64,000 nucleotides of DNA from Verrucomicrobiales bacterium (GTDB lineage Bacteria; Verrucomicrobiota; Verrucomicrobiia; Limisphaerales; J093), in contig JACKPW010000001.1 in assembly GCA_024233215.1 (NCBI GenBank), forward strand, positions 186,001-250,000, written 5' to 3'. Below, in pieces: positions 44,105 to 53,332 of this stretch (positions are counted from its first letter, which is position 1; every line of letters begins with the position of its first letter). The position numbers and the translations under genes are program-made. The notes below the pieces were generated by a model. It had not been told where the DNA came from. It did not search any database and saw nothing but the letters and a program-made list of their open reading frames with translations.

Positions 44105-45006
44105 GTCTGCTTCTTCGCGGTATTGTGCCACCCATGATCACCCCGCTGCGGGGTCGGGATGAACTGGACGTTCCCGGGTTGGAACGTCTGGTGGATCACA
44201 TCCTGGCCGGGGGCGTGTCCGGACTGTTCATTCTCGGGACCAGCGGCGAGGCACCCAGCCTGAGCTACCGCCTCCGTCGCGAACTGGTTGAGCGGGTGTG
44301 CCGGCTGGTCAACGGCCGAGTGCCGGTCATGGTGGGGATCACGGACACGGCCTTCGTGGAATCCGTCAACCTTGCCCGGGTCGCCGCCGAACAGGGCGCC
44401 GCTGCGGCCGTCACCGCCACGCCTTACTACTTCCCCTCCGGCCAACCGGAACTTGTGGAGCACCTGCAACACCTGCTCGCCGATCTGCCCTTACCGCTGT
44501 TGCTCTACAACATGCCGAGCCTCACCAAAGTCAGCTTCTCGCGGGAAACGGTGCGCTGGGCGACGGATCAACCGGGGGTCATCGGGGTCAAGGACAGTTC
44601 CGGGGACATGCTCTACTTCCACGACCTGGTGGAGATCGCGCGGGCCCGGAGCGATTGGTCGATCCTGGTCGGGCCCGAGCAACTGCTCGCCGAGTCCGTC
44701 CTGCTCGGGGGCCACGGCGGCATCAACGGCGGCGCAAACTTCAAGCCGCGCCTCTATGTGGATCTTTACGAGGCGGCGAAGGACCACGACGTGGATCGGA
44801 TGCTCGATCTCAACCAGCAGGTGCAGGCCATTGCGCGGGACATCTACCAGGTGGGCCGACACACCTCGGCCGTGATCAAGGGGATCAAGTGCGTGCTCTC
44901 GCTGATGGGCATTTGTGACGACTACATGGCCGAGCCGTTCCATCGCTTTCGCGCCACCGAACGCAACCGGGTGCGAGCGAAGGCGGAGGAGTTGGGCCTG
45001 ATCTGA
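44101..45006 (+). CDS. DapA/NanA family class I aldolase (dihydrodipicolinate synthase-like)
   Basis: 301 residues. Schiff-base Lys164 (GVKDSSGD), Tyr136 (LLYNMPS) and the GTSGE pyruvate-binding motif (46-50) are all present, so a pyruvate-dependent aldolase or dehydratase. The sequence departs from true DapA at YNMPSLTK, and the neighbour is a solute symporter, so a sugar-acid or N-acylneuraminate-type lyase role is more likely than lysine synthesis (inference). Normal length. ATGA overlap with the toxin gene. Confidence 0.88.
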   Translation: MSLLLRGIVPPMITPLRGRDELDVPGLERLVDHILAGGVSGLFILGTSGEAPSLSYRLRRELVERVCRLVNGRVPVMVGITDTAFVESVNLARVAAEQGAAAAVTATPYYFPSGQPELVEHLQHLLADLPLPLLLYNMPSLTKVSFSRETVRWATDQPGVIGVKDSSGDMLYFHDLVEIARARSDWSILVGPEQLLAESVLLGGHGGINGGANFKPRLYVDLYEAAKDHDVDRMLDLNQQVQAIARDIYQVGRHTSAVIKGIKCVLSLMGICDDYMAEPFHRFRATERNRVRAKAEELGLI

Positions 45007-45230
45007 CCGGCCCTTCCACGGCGCCCGCCTCGTCTGGATCAGCCTCGCGTCGGGGGTTCCTTTACCCATTGCGCACGGCACAAGGAAGCGTGTGGCCGCG
45101 TCGTTATTGATCCGGAACGGAGGAACGGAGTGCGGGTCGCCCCCGGCCGCATCCCCGGCTGCTCTGCGCTTGTGCTTTCTGTCGGGGCGGGTTTAATCCG
45201 CTCGTCAACCGGCAGCCAACGTAACCATTC

Positions 45231-48200
45231 ATGATCAAGCGCATCTGTCTCATTGCCATCCTGGTCTTCGTCGGGGTCGTCCGCGTGGGGGTCGCGGCCG
45301 GGGGGGCGTCCCTCGGGAATATCCCGGCGGGCGTGGGCGGGATCGAATTGCACCCCGCCTTTGAGGTGCGACGGGTGGCGATGGAACCGGTTGTCCGGGA
45401 CCCGGTCGACCTTCAGTTTGACGAGCGGGGACGCGCCTTTGTGATCGAGATGGGCGGCTACCCGTTTGCCTCCGAGGTTGAAGCCGAGTATCCGGGCAAA
45501 CTCGTGCTGATCGAGGACACCGACCAGGACGGGGTATACGACCGGCGCGTGGTCTTCGCCGACCGGTTCCGCTATGCGAACTCGATCCTGCCCTATCGCG
45601 GCGGCTGGCTGGTGGCGTCGCCGCCGGACCTGTTGTTCGTGCAGGACACCGACGGGGACGATCGTGCCGACGTGCGGCGGCGGCTGGTCTCCGGGTTCTC
45701 GGTGGGGAACGCGCAGCACAATTTCAACGGTCTGATCCACGGCCTGGACAACATGGTGTATGCGGGGAACGGGGGCAATTCGGGTGAGATCTACTGGCCG
45801 GAGCGCCCGGGGGAGAAGTTCCCGCTGCTGCACCGGGACATGAAGTTCGATCTCGAGGGGCGCCGGATGGAATTCTTCGGTCGCACGACGACAGGCTTTG
45901 CCATCGCCATGGATGACTGGGGGCATATCTTCACGACGCACAACATCCGGCACGTGAATCATCTGGTCTTTCCCAACCGCTATTTGGACCCGCACCCGCA
46001 GTTGAGTCCCCGGACGAACCCGGACATCTCGGATCACAAGACCGGCAACCTCGATCGTGCCTATCCCATCGGCAAACAGGAGGCCCGGTTGAATCATCCG
46101 GAGCAGTCCGGTTACTTCTCCTGTTCCTGCGGCATCACGTGTTACACGGGTGGGGCGTTCCCACCGGAGTTCGACAACAACCTTTTCGTGGCGGATTCCG
46201 TGATGAACCTGATTCACCGGGATGTGCCTCGTCCGGACGGGCCGGGCTTCCTGGCGGGGCGGGCGCGGGAAAAGGTGGAGTTTCTGGCTTCGGAAGATCG
46301 GCACAGCCGGCCGGTCAACCTGCGGGTCGGGCCGGATGGCGCGCTCTACGTCGTGGACATGTATCGTCCGGTCATCGAGCACCCGGAGTGGATTCCGGAC
46401 GAACTGGAGAAAGACATGGATCTGTATGCCGGGACGAACCAGGGGCGGGTTTACCGGGTTGCTCCGAAGGGCGGCCTGGCATGGCGCCAGCCGGATTTCC
46501 GGCGGGACGACCTGACCGGTGTGGTGCGTCACCTTGGCGATCCGAACAAGTGGTGGCGGGACACGGCGCAGCGGTTGCTGGTGTGGTGGAACGACCCAAG
46601 GTCGGTGCCGTTGCTCCAGAAACTGGCCCGGGAAACCGACAATCCCAAGACACGACTGCACGCGCTGTGGACCCTGCGGGGGCTGCGGCCTGCGGATCGT
46701 TCCGGAGGGGAGGCGGGTTGTCTCACGGAGGATCTGATCCTGATGGCCCTGAGCGATGCCAACCCCGGCTTGCGGGAGAACGCACTCGTGCTTGCCGAGC
46801 CCGGACTGGCGGATTCCCCGCGCCGGATCGATGCGACACTGGCCATGGCGGAGGACCCGGTGGCCAGGGTCCGGATGCAGGCGGTGTTGTCCCTGGGCAC
46901 TTTGGATTGGTCCGGGAATGCGGGGCTGAGGTCTCGCGTGCTTGCGGCGCTGGAAACCGTCCTACGTCGGGATGGCGCCAACGAATGGAGCCGGTTTGCC
47001 GTGCTGACCTGCGCGGCGCGCGCCCCCATGGCGATGCTGGAAACCGTCCTTGTCGAGGTGGACCTGATGCGTTCGGAGACCGGGGATGCCTCGGCGCGAC
47101 TGGCGTTCATCACCGAGCTGAGCGAGTTGATCGGAGCCCGGCACGAGTCCGGGGAGCTGGCGGGCTTGGTGGGGCTTCTGTCCGGAGTCGCGCGGCGCGA
47201 TGAACTGGAGGCCGTGGCCTTGCTGGGTGGGCTCAACGCGGGAATTGGTCGGGAGCGGGACGTGCGCGTGGCGGGCGAACCGCTGCGTCGGATTGAGACC
47301 GGGCTGAGCGCGCTTGAGGAAACGTCCGCCGTACGGTTGTTGACGGAAATCTGGGAAACCCGACGTCAGCTTGGGTTGCCGCCGGGATCGGGACAGCAGG
47401 CGTTCCTGACGCGGGCGGCCACGACGGTCGCCGACCGGGCGGCGACGGAAGCGGATCGGCTGGGAGCCCTGGGGTTGCTGCACTTTGCCCCCTTTGAGCT
47501 ACGGCGCGAGATGCTGTTCGACTTGCTGGACTTCCGCCAGCCGGCGTCCTTGCAGCGGGCGGCGATGGAGCAGTTGGTGCAGGAACGGGACCCGGCGGTT
47601 GCCGATCGGTTGATTGCCGTCTGGAAGACCCTGAGCCGCGAGTTGCGGGGGAAAGTAAGCGACCATCTCATCTACCGTTCATGGAATCACGATCTGCTGC
47701 TGACGGCACTGGAGGAGGGGCGCCTGCAGATGGGGCAACTCAACCTCGATCTCGAACGGCGGCGCCGGTTGTTGTGGTCGGACGATGCGACCGTGCGCCG
47801 GCGGGCCGAGGCGCTTTTCAGCGATGCCGGGATCGTGACCCGGGCCGAGGTCTTGAAGCAGTTGAAACCGGCGATTGCGCTCACGGGGAACCCGGAGAAG
47901 GGCCGGGGGCATTACGAGAACCTCTGCGCCACCTGTCACACCATGGGGACGCTGGGACACGCGGTAGGCCCGGACCTGACCGAGATCTCTCGCAAAGGGG
48001 CGGAGACGCTGCTTTCCGACGTGTTCGATCCGAACGCAGCGGTGAACACCGAGTATCTGAACTACACCATCGAGGACGACGACGATGAGGTGTATTCCGG
48101 GATCATCATCAGCGAGACGGAGGCATTGGTGGTGTTGCGCGCGTCGGGCGGGGTGGACTACTCGATTGCTCGTGGGCGAATCCTGGATCTGAGTTCGAGC

Positions 48201-48290
48201 GGCCTTTCGCTGATGCCGGAGGGGTTGGAAGCCGGTCTGTCGCTGCAGGATGTGGCGGACCTGCTCGCCTATCTGCAACTGCCGAAGTAG
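45231..48290 (+). CDS. PVC-type secreted dehydrogenase-like protein with HEAT repeats and c-type haem domain
   Basis: 1019 residues. Signal peptide to about 23. Residues ~35-430 form a PQQ/glucose-dehydrogenase-like beta-propeller (VVRDPVDLQFDERGRAFVIEMGGYP, LIEDTDQDGVYDRRVVFADRF, YVVDMYRPVIEHPEW), ~440-860 a set of HEAT-like helical repeats, and ~885-1019 a cytochrome-c-type domain with CATCH (899-903) plus GPDLTEISRKGAETLLSDVFDPNA, the signature of the PVC haem-binding domain. These large proteins are specific to Planctomycetes and Verrucomicrobia and are assumed to oxidise sugars in the periplasm with electrons passing to the haem (inference). Confidence 0.92.
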   Translation: MIKRICLIAILVFVGVVRVGVAAGGASLGNIPAGVGGIELHPAFEVRRVAMEPVVRDPVDLQFDERGRAFVIEMGGYPFASEVEAEYPGKLVLIEDTDQDGVYDRRVVFADRFRYANSILPYRGGWLVASPPDLLFVQDTDGDDRADVRRRLVSGFSVGNAQHNFNGLIHGLDNMVYAGNGGNSGEIYWPERPGEKFPLLHRDMKFDLEGRRMEFFGRTTTGFAIAMDDWGHIFTTHNIRHVNHLVFPNRYLDPHPQLSPRTNPDISDHKTGNLDRAYPIGKQEARLNHPEQSGYFSCSCGITCYTGGAFPPEFDNNLFVADSVMNLIHRDVPRPDGPGFLAGRAREKVEFLASEDRHSRPVNLRVGPDGALYVVDMYRPVIEHPEWIPDELEKDMDLYAGTNQGRVYRVAPKGGLAWRQPDFRRDDLTGVVRHLGDPNKWWRDTAQRLLVWWNDPRSVPLLQKLARETDNPKTRLHALWTLRGLRPADRSGGEAGCLTEDLILMALSDANPGLRENALVLAEPGLADSPRRIDATLAMAEDPVARVRMQAVLSLGTLDWSGNAGLRSRVLAALETVLRRDGANEWSRFAVLTCAARAPMAMLETVLVEVDLMRSETGDASARLAFITELSELIGARHESGELAGLVGLLSGVARRDELEAVALLGGLNAGIGRERDVRVAGEPLRRIETGLSALEETSAVRLLTEIWETRRQLGLPPGSGQQAFLTRAATTVADRAATEADRLGALGLLHFAPFELRREMLFDLLDFRQPASLQRAAMEQLVQERDPAVADRLIAVWKTLSRELRGKVSDHLIYRSWNHDLLLTALEEGRLQMGQLNLDLERRRRLLWSDDATVRRRAEALFSDAGIVTRAEVLKQLKPAIALTGNPEKGRGHYENLCATCHTMGTLGHAVGPDLTEISRKGAETLLSDVFDPNAAVNTEYLNYTIEDDDDEVYSGIIISETEALVVLRASGGVDYSIARGRILDLSSSGLSLMPEGLEAGLSLQDVADLLAYLQLPK

Positions 48291-48631
48291 GGCGAGCGAA
48301 GGGCACGTCTGGGAGGTCGTCGGTCCGCCGGATTTCTCCGTCCGGAACGGATCGGATCAGTCCCTGCGAGCCTGCGCCGGAACCCGGACTCTACATTTGC
48401 GACTCCCAGGAGGGTTGAGGTGACATGCCGGTCCCGGTGCCCGCCATTCTGCGTCGCCCCGCCGAAGCCGGGTGGTGCGTCCGGAGGGCGGCTATTCACC
48501 TGCGTCTCCCATCGGCCCGGACACCTGATGGTCGAAGGGTCGATTCCCCAGGGGGAGTGGCACGCAAAGTGCTTTGGAAAGGCCTGCCGGCAGCCACTTA
48601 CTTTTTCCAGAATCCCTGATGTAATCGCGCT
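48291..48631. other. 341-bp spacer, no gene recognised
   Basis: Frames at 48420-48635 encode Arg/Pro-rich peptides without family resemblance. No hairpin followed by a T-tract was found after the upstream gene, and no clear promoter hexamers before the LVIVD gene. Confidence 0.5.
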
Positions 48632-50794
48632 ATGAAATCGATACGGGCTGATCTGTGGCTGATGCCGGCGTGTTTGCTTGGCATCGCACTGGGCGGTGTT
48701 GCGGCCGGAAGTGACCTGCAGCCGATCCTGAAATCGCACTGGCCGGGAAGTCTCACGAAAGTGGCGGTTTCCGGGGACCACGCCTATGTGGCCCTGAAGG
48801 AGGGTGGTCTGCGGGTCATTGATGTCTCGGATCCGGCTCAACCGGAGGAGGCTGGCGGCTATCCCGCGTCGGGATCGATCTCCGAGATCGTCGTGGTCGG
48901 AGACCGGCTGTTCCTTGGGGAGGGACAGCGGCAGTCTGCGGACGACCCGGGGCCGGGTGACGGTTTGGTGGTGTTGGACATCTCCGATCCTTCGGTGCCG
49001 ACGTTCCTGGGCAACTACAGCCCTGGCGCCGGAGTGGCCATCTCGACTCTGGCGATCGCCGGAACGCATGCCTATGCGGTCATCAGCAAGCAGTATGACG
49101 GGGCCGGTTGGGTTTCGGGCGGGGACTTCGTGATTCTTGACGTCTCCGATCCCACTCGGCCGACGCGTGTCGGTGGTTTCAATCCGGGGAATGTCGGTGG
49201 ATCGCTGGCCGTCTCGGGCGGCCAGGCGTATCTCGACGACCTGATCATTGACGTCTCGGACCCCACCAATCCGCACGTGGTCGAGGGCGCAGAGGGAATG
49301 CGGCAGGTCGACATCGCCGTATCGGGCAACCGGGCGTATGTCGCGAAGTCCATCGGCGCTTGGGTCTATGACCTCTCGAATCCCACCGCGCCCGCATTGC
49401 TGGGTCAGGCCGGGGACCCGGGCTACGACACGATATCGATCGCGGCTCAGGGGGATATGGCCTTTCTGGCGAAGTACTCTTCCAGCAGCCTGGCGATTCT
49501 CGACGTTTCCGATCCCACGAGCCCCCGCCGGATTGGCGGCTACTTCGGCTTCATCCGCGACGTGGCGGTGTCGGGCGACCACGTGTTTCTTGCCGACAGA
49601 GACAACGGCTTGGTGATCCTGGATGTGTCCCGGCCTGCGACCCCTCCCCAGGCCGGCAGACTGCGGCTTCACGAACCGGAAGGGGGGGGCACGCCCGGGG
49701 TTCTTGCCGGCACCAAGGCGGTCTTTGACATCGCGTCGAACGGCAGTACCGCCTACGTGGCGGCCGGCACGTCCGGCTTGCATGTGGTTGACGTGTCGAA
49801 TCCGACCCGGCCCGTCCGCTTGGGGGGCTACGAGACTGCGGGCAAGGCGGTGGGGGTGGCGGTTGAAGGAGATCGGATCTACCTGACCAGCCAGGGAGAG
49901 GGCGGGGATGGCTTGTTGATCCTGGACGTCGCAAATCCGACGGAGCCCCGGTTCCTGGGTTCCCATGGCACTGCCGGCGACGCGGACGACGTGGTTGTGC
50001 GGGGGCAGTTGGTCTTCTTGACCGATGCCAATCGTTACAGCGGGTCGCAGAAGATCGCCGGTGAGGGACTTGTTGTGGTTGATGTCTCTGACCCGACAAA
50101 CCCGCGTCGGGTCGGAAGTCTCGAGATGAGCCTGTCGCGCGCGGATGGTCCAAGCAGCCTGGCCGTGGTCGGTGACCACGCGTACGTGGCGGCGTGTTCG
50201 GCGCTTCGCGTGGTCGACATCAGCGATCCGGCCGCGCCGGTTGAGGTGGACTCGTTCGAACCCGGAGGATGCGTGATGGGGGTGGCGGTCTCGGAGCGGC
50301 ACGCGTTGGTGGCTGACTGGCAGGAAGGTCTGCACCTGCTTGATCTCGCTGATCCGGCCCATCCCGTGCGTATTGCCGGCTACGGACTTCGGGGCTGGTG
50401 GTTTGGCATGGTGATCGAGGGCAGCACCGGTTATGTGTCCAACGGCAGTGGGATCTGGTTGCTCGACCTCGCGAATCCCGACGATCTGCGGGCGATGGGC
50501 GGGTATTCGGCGGAGTGGGTGTCCACCTGTGTGAATCTGGCCGGCAGCAAGGTGTTGGTGGGCGCCGGGGATGAGGGCTTGGTGGTGATGGAAACCAGGC
50601 CGTTCTTTCGCTCCATCATGGCTGAGAACGGAAACCTCCACCTCTCGTGGGAAGGTGCCCCGGGGACCCAAATCGAGAGCACGACCAACTTCGCGGACCC
50701 TGTCTGGGAGACTGTTGATGGGGCATCCGAAGCCGGCTCGTGTGTGTTGCCGGCTGCCCTGACCGGCAGGTTCTTCCGGTTGGTGGAGCCTTGA
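48632..50794 (+). CDS. Secreted LVIVD-repeat beta-propeller protein
   Basis: 720 residues with a signal peptide (to about 25). About 12 LVIVD repeats cover residues 35-650; examples are GGLRVIDVSDPAQPEEAGGY, DGLVVLDISDPSVPTFLG, SGLHVVDVSNPTRPVRLGGY and EGLVVVDVSDPTNPRRVG, separated by blades with the xVxGxxAYVA motif. The final ~70 residues (LHLSWEGAPGTQIESTTNFADPVWETV ... RFFRLVEP) form a beta domain resembling the C-terminus of the giant protein at the window start. Probably cell-surface or extracellular and binding; no catalytic residues recognised. Confidence 0.87.
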   Translation: MKSIRADLWLMPACLLGIALGGVAAGSDLQPILKSHWPGSLTKVAVSGDHAYVALKEGGLRVIDVSDPAQPEEAGGYPASGSISEIVVVGDRLFLGEGQRQSADDPGPGDGLVVLDISDPSVPTFLGNYSPGAGVAISTLAIAGTHAYAVISKQYDGAGWVSGGDFVILDVSDPTRPTRVGGFNPGNVGGSLAVSGGQAYLDDLIIDVSDPTNPHVVEGAEGMRQVDIAVSGNRAYVAKSIGAWVYDLSNPTAPALLGQAGDPGYDTISIAAQGDMAFLAKYSSSSLAILDVSDPTSPRRIGGYFGFIRDVAVSGDHVFLADRDNGLVILDVSRPATPPQAGRLRLHEPEGGGTPGVLAGTKAVFDIASNGSTAYVAAGTSGLHVVDVSNPTRPVRLGGYETAGKAVGVAVEGDRIYLTSQGEGGDGLLILDVANPTEPRFLGSHGTAGDADDVVVRGQLVFLTDANRYSGSQKIAGEGLVVVDVSDPTNPRRVGSLEMSLSRADGPSSLAVVGDHAYVAACSALRVVDISDPAAPVEVDSFEPGGCVMGVAVSERHALVADWQEGLHLLDLADPAHPVRIAGYGLRGWWFGMVIEGSTGYVSNGSGIWLLDLANPDDLRAMGGYSAEWVSTCVNLAGSKVLVGAGDEGLVVMETRPFFRSIMAENGNLHLSWEGAPGTQIESTTNFADPVWETVDGASEAGSCVLPAALTGRFFRLVEP

Positions 50795-51040
50795 TCACGC
50801 CGGCTTGCAAGTGGGTGGGAATCCAACAGCAGGAGTGCAGGCGCATGCCGCCCGGAGCAGCCTCCGGACATGGTCCGGCGGCCGGAGATCCCGCATTTGT
50901 TGCGGGCGGACCACGTGCGCTCCGTCTTCCCCCTTTCCCGCCCGGTTCCCCTGATCGCCGGTGTTTGGTCAGGGTGGAGGAAAACGCCCGGCCGCTTCCA
51001 GGAAACGGATCGGGCTCGAAGTTCAAGCGGCTGGTTGTTT

Positions 51041-51463
51041 CTACCTTGTCTCCTGCTGCTGACGGAACAGGACGGCCTCGGGGGCGCCATCGTCGTGCCA
51101 CCCGTCGAAGTTTACCGCCAGGTTCACGCTGCGGTAGCCCTTGAAATAGACCACCACCCGGTCGTCGTTGACCGGTTCCAATTCCTCCTTGCTCGTGCCC
51201 CCACGGATGCGGGTCAACTTCACGAGCTTGAGCGGGCCGCACTGGTCGTATTTGAGGGCGCCCTTCGCAAAGATCCGGGTCTCACCGGCTTCGGATTGCA
51301 CCTCGTAGGTGAAGGTCTCCCCTTCGACACTGAGCAACCGGACCTCCGTGCCGTTGTAATCGGTCTTGACCGTGGCTTTCCAGCGGCCGTCGAGATCGCC
51401 CTTGTCGGCGGCGAAGCAGGAGACACTCAGGAGGGTGAGGGCGAGGATGAGGTGTTTCTTCAT
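51041..51463 (-). CDS. Small secreted protein of unknown function
   Basis: 140 residues with a clear signal peptide (MKKHLILALTLLSVSCFA). The possible lipobox SVSCFA could make it a lipoprotein with Cys16. The mature part is a ~120-residue beta-rich domain (LDGRWKATVKTDYNGTEVRLL...) of lipocalin-like look; I do not recognise the family. Encoded alone, convergent with the LVIVD gene and downstream of the sigma-factor operon (107 bp gap). Confidence 0.7.
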   Translation of the reverse strand: MKKHLILALTLLSVSCFAADKGDLDGRWKATVKTDYNGTEVRLLSVEGETFTYEVQSEAGETRIFAKGALKYDQCGPLKLVKLTRIRGGTSKEELEPVNDDRVVVYFKGYRSVNLAVNFDGWHDDGAPEAVLFRQQQETR

Positions 51464-51570
51464 GGTCTTGTTTAGCGTGGGTGCTGTTGTCCTGTCTTAT
51501 CTTGTCGTGATGTTGTGTTCTTCGTTTTGGGTTCCCGCCCCGGGTACCGGGACGGAAAGGGGGGGCGGCA

Positions 51571-51972
51571 TCATTCGTTGAAGAACCGTTCCTTCAACGA
51601 CTTCTCGCTCTCGCGGCGCGAGGCTTCGAGAGCGTTGAGCCGATCGATCTGAGCGGGATCAAGTTCGCCCGCGACGCGTTCATTGGTGCGGCGCACGATG
51701 GCGTCGACCTGTTCCATGGCGTGGAGGGTTTCCTGACGGTATTCCTCGCAGGCGGCGGCGATGATGGGTTCGATCCGGGTGATCTGGTCCGGGGTCAACT
51801 CGAGCTCGGTACGCAGCAGGTCCATCAAGCTGTCCTGCAGTCCTCCGGCCTGGACGCGTTGGTCTTCGAGTCGGCGGTGCACTCCGATCGTGTTGATGCT
51901 GCCCACGGCCGCCCCGGCCAGGAAGATGAGCGTGGCCAGGAGCAGGTTTCGCCAGTTGGAGGGTCGTTTCAT
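51571..51972 (-). CDS. Spy/CpxP-like membrane-anchored periplasmic protein
   Basis: 133 residues: one N-terminal hydrophobic anchor (about 9-26, LLLATLIFLAGAAVGS) followed by a helical domain with the LTxxQ signature of Spy/CpxP proteins (LELTPDQITRIEPIIAAACEEYRQE). Spy-like proteins act as periplasmic chaperones or stress sensors; related PVC proteins are labelled heavy-metal sensors. Its ATG overlaps the stop of the upstream one-TM gene (ATGA). Third gene of the ECF sigma operon. Confidence 0.8.
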   Translation of the reverse strand: MKRPSNWRNLLLATLIFLAGAAVGSINTIGVHRRLEDQRVQAGGLQDSLMDLLRTELELTPDQITRIEPIIAAACEEYRQETLHAMEQVDAIVRRTNERVAGELDPAQIDRLNALEASRRESEKSLKERFFNE

Positions 51973-52280
51973 GGCTGGTAGAAGCTCTGTCGCATGGAGT
52001 GGGTGACGAGATCCCTCGGGGTGAAACGAACGTGCAGCGCGTGCCAGTTGAGTCCGAGACTGAGCACCACGAGGGCCAGGGCGGCGACCACGGGGCGCCA
52101 GGACAGGCTCCAGCCGGGCGCCGGCGGTTCGGTTTCCGCCAGCCAGGCGCGAGTCACCCTCCGGGGAAAGCCGCCCGGTGCCTCGAGACCCGCACCGCAA
52201 TCACGTTCCATCTGCCGGGCCGCGCCGCGGTCGCGGGCAAGCTGCAGCAGCCGCCGGGTTGTTTCCGCCTTGTCGTTCAT
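51969..52280 (-). CDS. Single-TM protein, candidate anti-sigma factor
   Basis: 103 residues: ~70 cytoplasmic residues, one membrane span (about 63-80, VVAALALVVLSLGLNWHAL) and a short periplasmic tail. Its position directly after the sigma gene and topology fit an anti-sigma factor, but no zinc-binding HxxxCxxC motif is present. Overlaps the sigma gene (ATGA) and the Spy-like gene (ATGA). No family recognised from sequence alone. Confidence 0.65.
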   Translation of the reverse strand: MNDKAETTRRLLQLARDRGAARQMERDCGAGLEAPGGFPRRVTRAWLAETEPPAPGWSLSWRPVVAALALVVLSLGLNWHALHVRFTPRDLVTHSMRQSFYQP

Positions 52281-52885
52281 GGTTCTTCCTGGTGATTCAT
52301 CAGGCGCCGCATCGCCTGCTGCAGTTTTCGTCGGGCCCGGTGCGCCCGGACCCTGACCCCGACGCCCGACCAACCGGTCAATTCCCGCACTTCGTCCACG
52401 CTGCGTTCCTCAATCTCCAGCATCTCGATCAACCACCGATCCGCTGCCGGCAGCCCGGCCAGCAGCCGTCCCACGAGTTCCCGCGCCGATTCCCGTTCGG
52501 CGGAAGCCGCGGATTCCCAATCCGGAGTGACCACCCGCGCCAGCACCGCCGTTTCCGCCTCTCCCAGATCGCTCCAGCGGACTTCCGGGCGACGCCGCTC
52601 ATGCCGGATGAGGTTCAGGCACGTCGTGAATGCCAGTCGCCGGGTCCAGCGAACCAGGCTGTCGGGGCCGCCGCGGAATTGGTCCAGCTTGCGGAACAGT
52701 CGCAGAAAGACCTCCTGCGCCGCGTCTTCCTCGTCCAACCGATCTGGCAGGCGTCGTCGGACCACCTGGATGACGGCCGGGTACAGATGCATCACGAGTG
52801 CTTCGGCAGCCTTGGGGTCGCCAGCGCGGACGCCCGCAATCCAGCCTGGCACTTGCGCGTCCGCTGGATCCCCGGGGAGGCTCAT
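52277..52885 (-). CDS. ECF-type RNA polymerase sigma factor
   Basis: 202 residues. Region 2 is visible in RRRLPDRLDEEDAAQEVFLRLFRKLDQFRG with the RWTRRLAFTTCLNLIRHERRR DNA-melting helix; region 4 in LLAGLPAADRWLIEMLEIEERSVDEVRELTGWSGVGVRVRAHRARRKLQ. Start ATG at 52885 gives MSLPGDPADAQVPGWIAGVRAGD. Heads a three-gene operon coupled by ATGA overlaps; envelope stress or metal response is the most likely trigger (inference). Confidence 0.92.
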   Translation of the reverse strand: MSLPGDPADAQVPGWIAGVRAGDPKAAEALVMHLYPAVIQVVRRRLPDRLDEEDAAQEVFLRLFRKLDQFRGGPDSLVRWTRRLAFTTCLNLIRHERRRPEVRWSDLGEAETAVLARVVTPDWESAASAERESARELVGRLLAGLPAADRWLIEMLEIEERSVDEVRELTGWSGVGVRVRAHRARRKLQQAMRRLMNHQEEP

Positions 52886-53064
52886 GCCTCATCGCCGGAC
52901 CTGCGCCCGCCTCGTTCACTGGCTCGCATTACAGGGATTGGGACACCGTTTGCGGGGAGGTGTTACAGGGGAAGGGTTCTTTCTCCAGGATGGCGGCGTT
53001 TTGGCCTGGAAGCTGCCGGCCGATGGAATTGACGGCGAGCTTGTCATAGGGCAAACCTGCCCGG

Positions 53065-53229
53065 GTGAAAGCGACGGTTGATTTGCCGGAGGAAGCGCTT
53101 CGCCGGGCGAAGCGGCCACTTCCGGTGATCGTGCCCCGTACCGGTGTTCCGCTTCCCGACCTGACCGCGGACGAGGTTCGGCAGATTGAAGAAGCAGAGG
53201 ATGCGGCGCGCCATGTCCGGTCCGCTTGA
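53065..53229 (+). pseudogene. Shrunken VapB-like antitoxin, orphan
   Basis: A 54-codon GTG-started frame reads VKATVDLPEEALRRAKRPLPV then ends DEVRQIEEAEDAARHVRSA. The first 16 residues look like the start of a ribbon-helix-helix VapB-type antitoxin and the last 35 like the toxin-binding tail; the second DNA-binding helix expected between them seems to be missing, suggesting an internal deletion. No PIN-domain gene follows. It sits between the sigma-factor gene and the isochorismatase gene. Confidence 0.45.
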
Positions 53230-53332
53230 TGAGGCCCTTGTGTTTCGGCCCCCCACGCGGACGGATTTGTGAGCATGGCGTTGCCCCTCGGGAAGATTGA
53301 CCTTTCGTCACCGGGGCGGGACCCTCCTGCCC

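Noticed and set aside
44101..45006. Assignment as biosynthetic dapA
   Set aside because: Although the catalytic residues are shared, the neighbour is a solute symporter and no lysine pathway gene is near; kept as family-level call.
48269..50671. An 800-codon minus-strand frame over the LVIVD gene
   Set aside because: It mirrors the LVIVD repeats and runs into the preceding gene; no signal peptide or domain.
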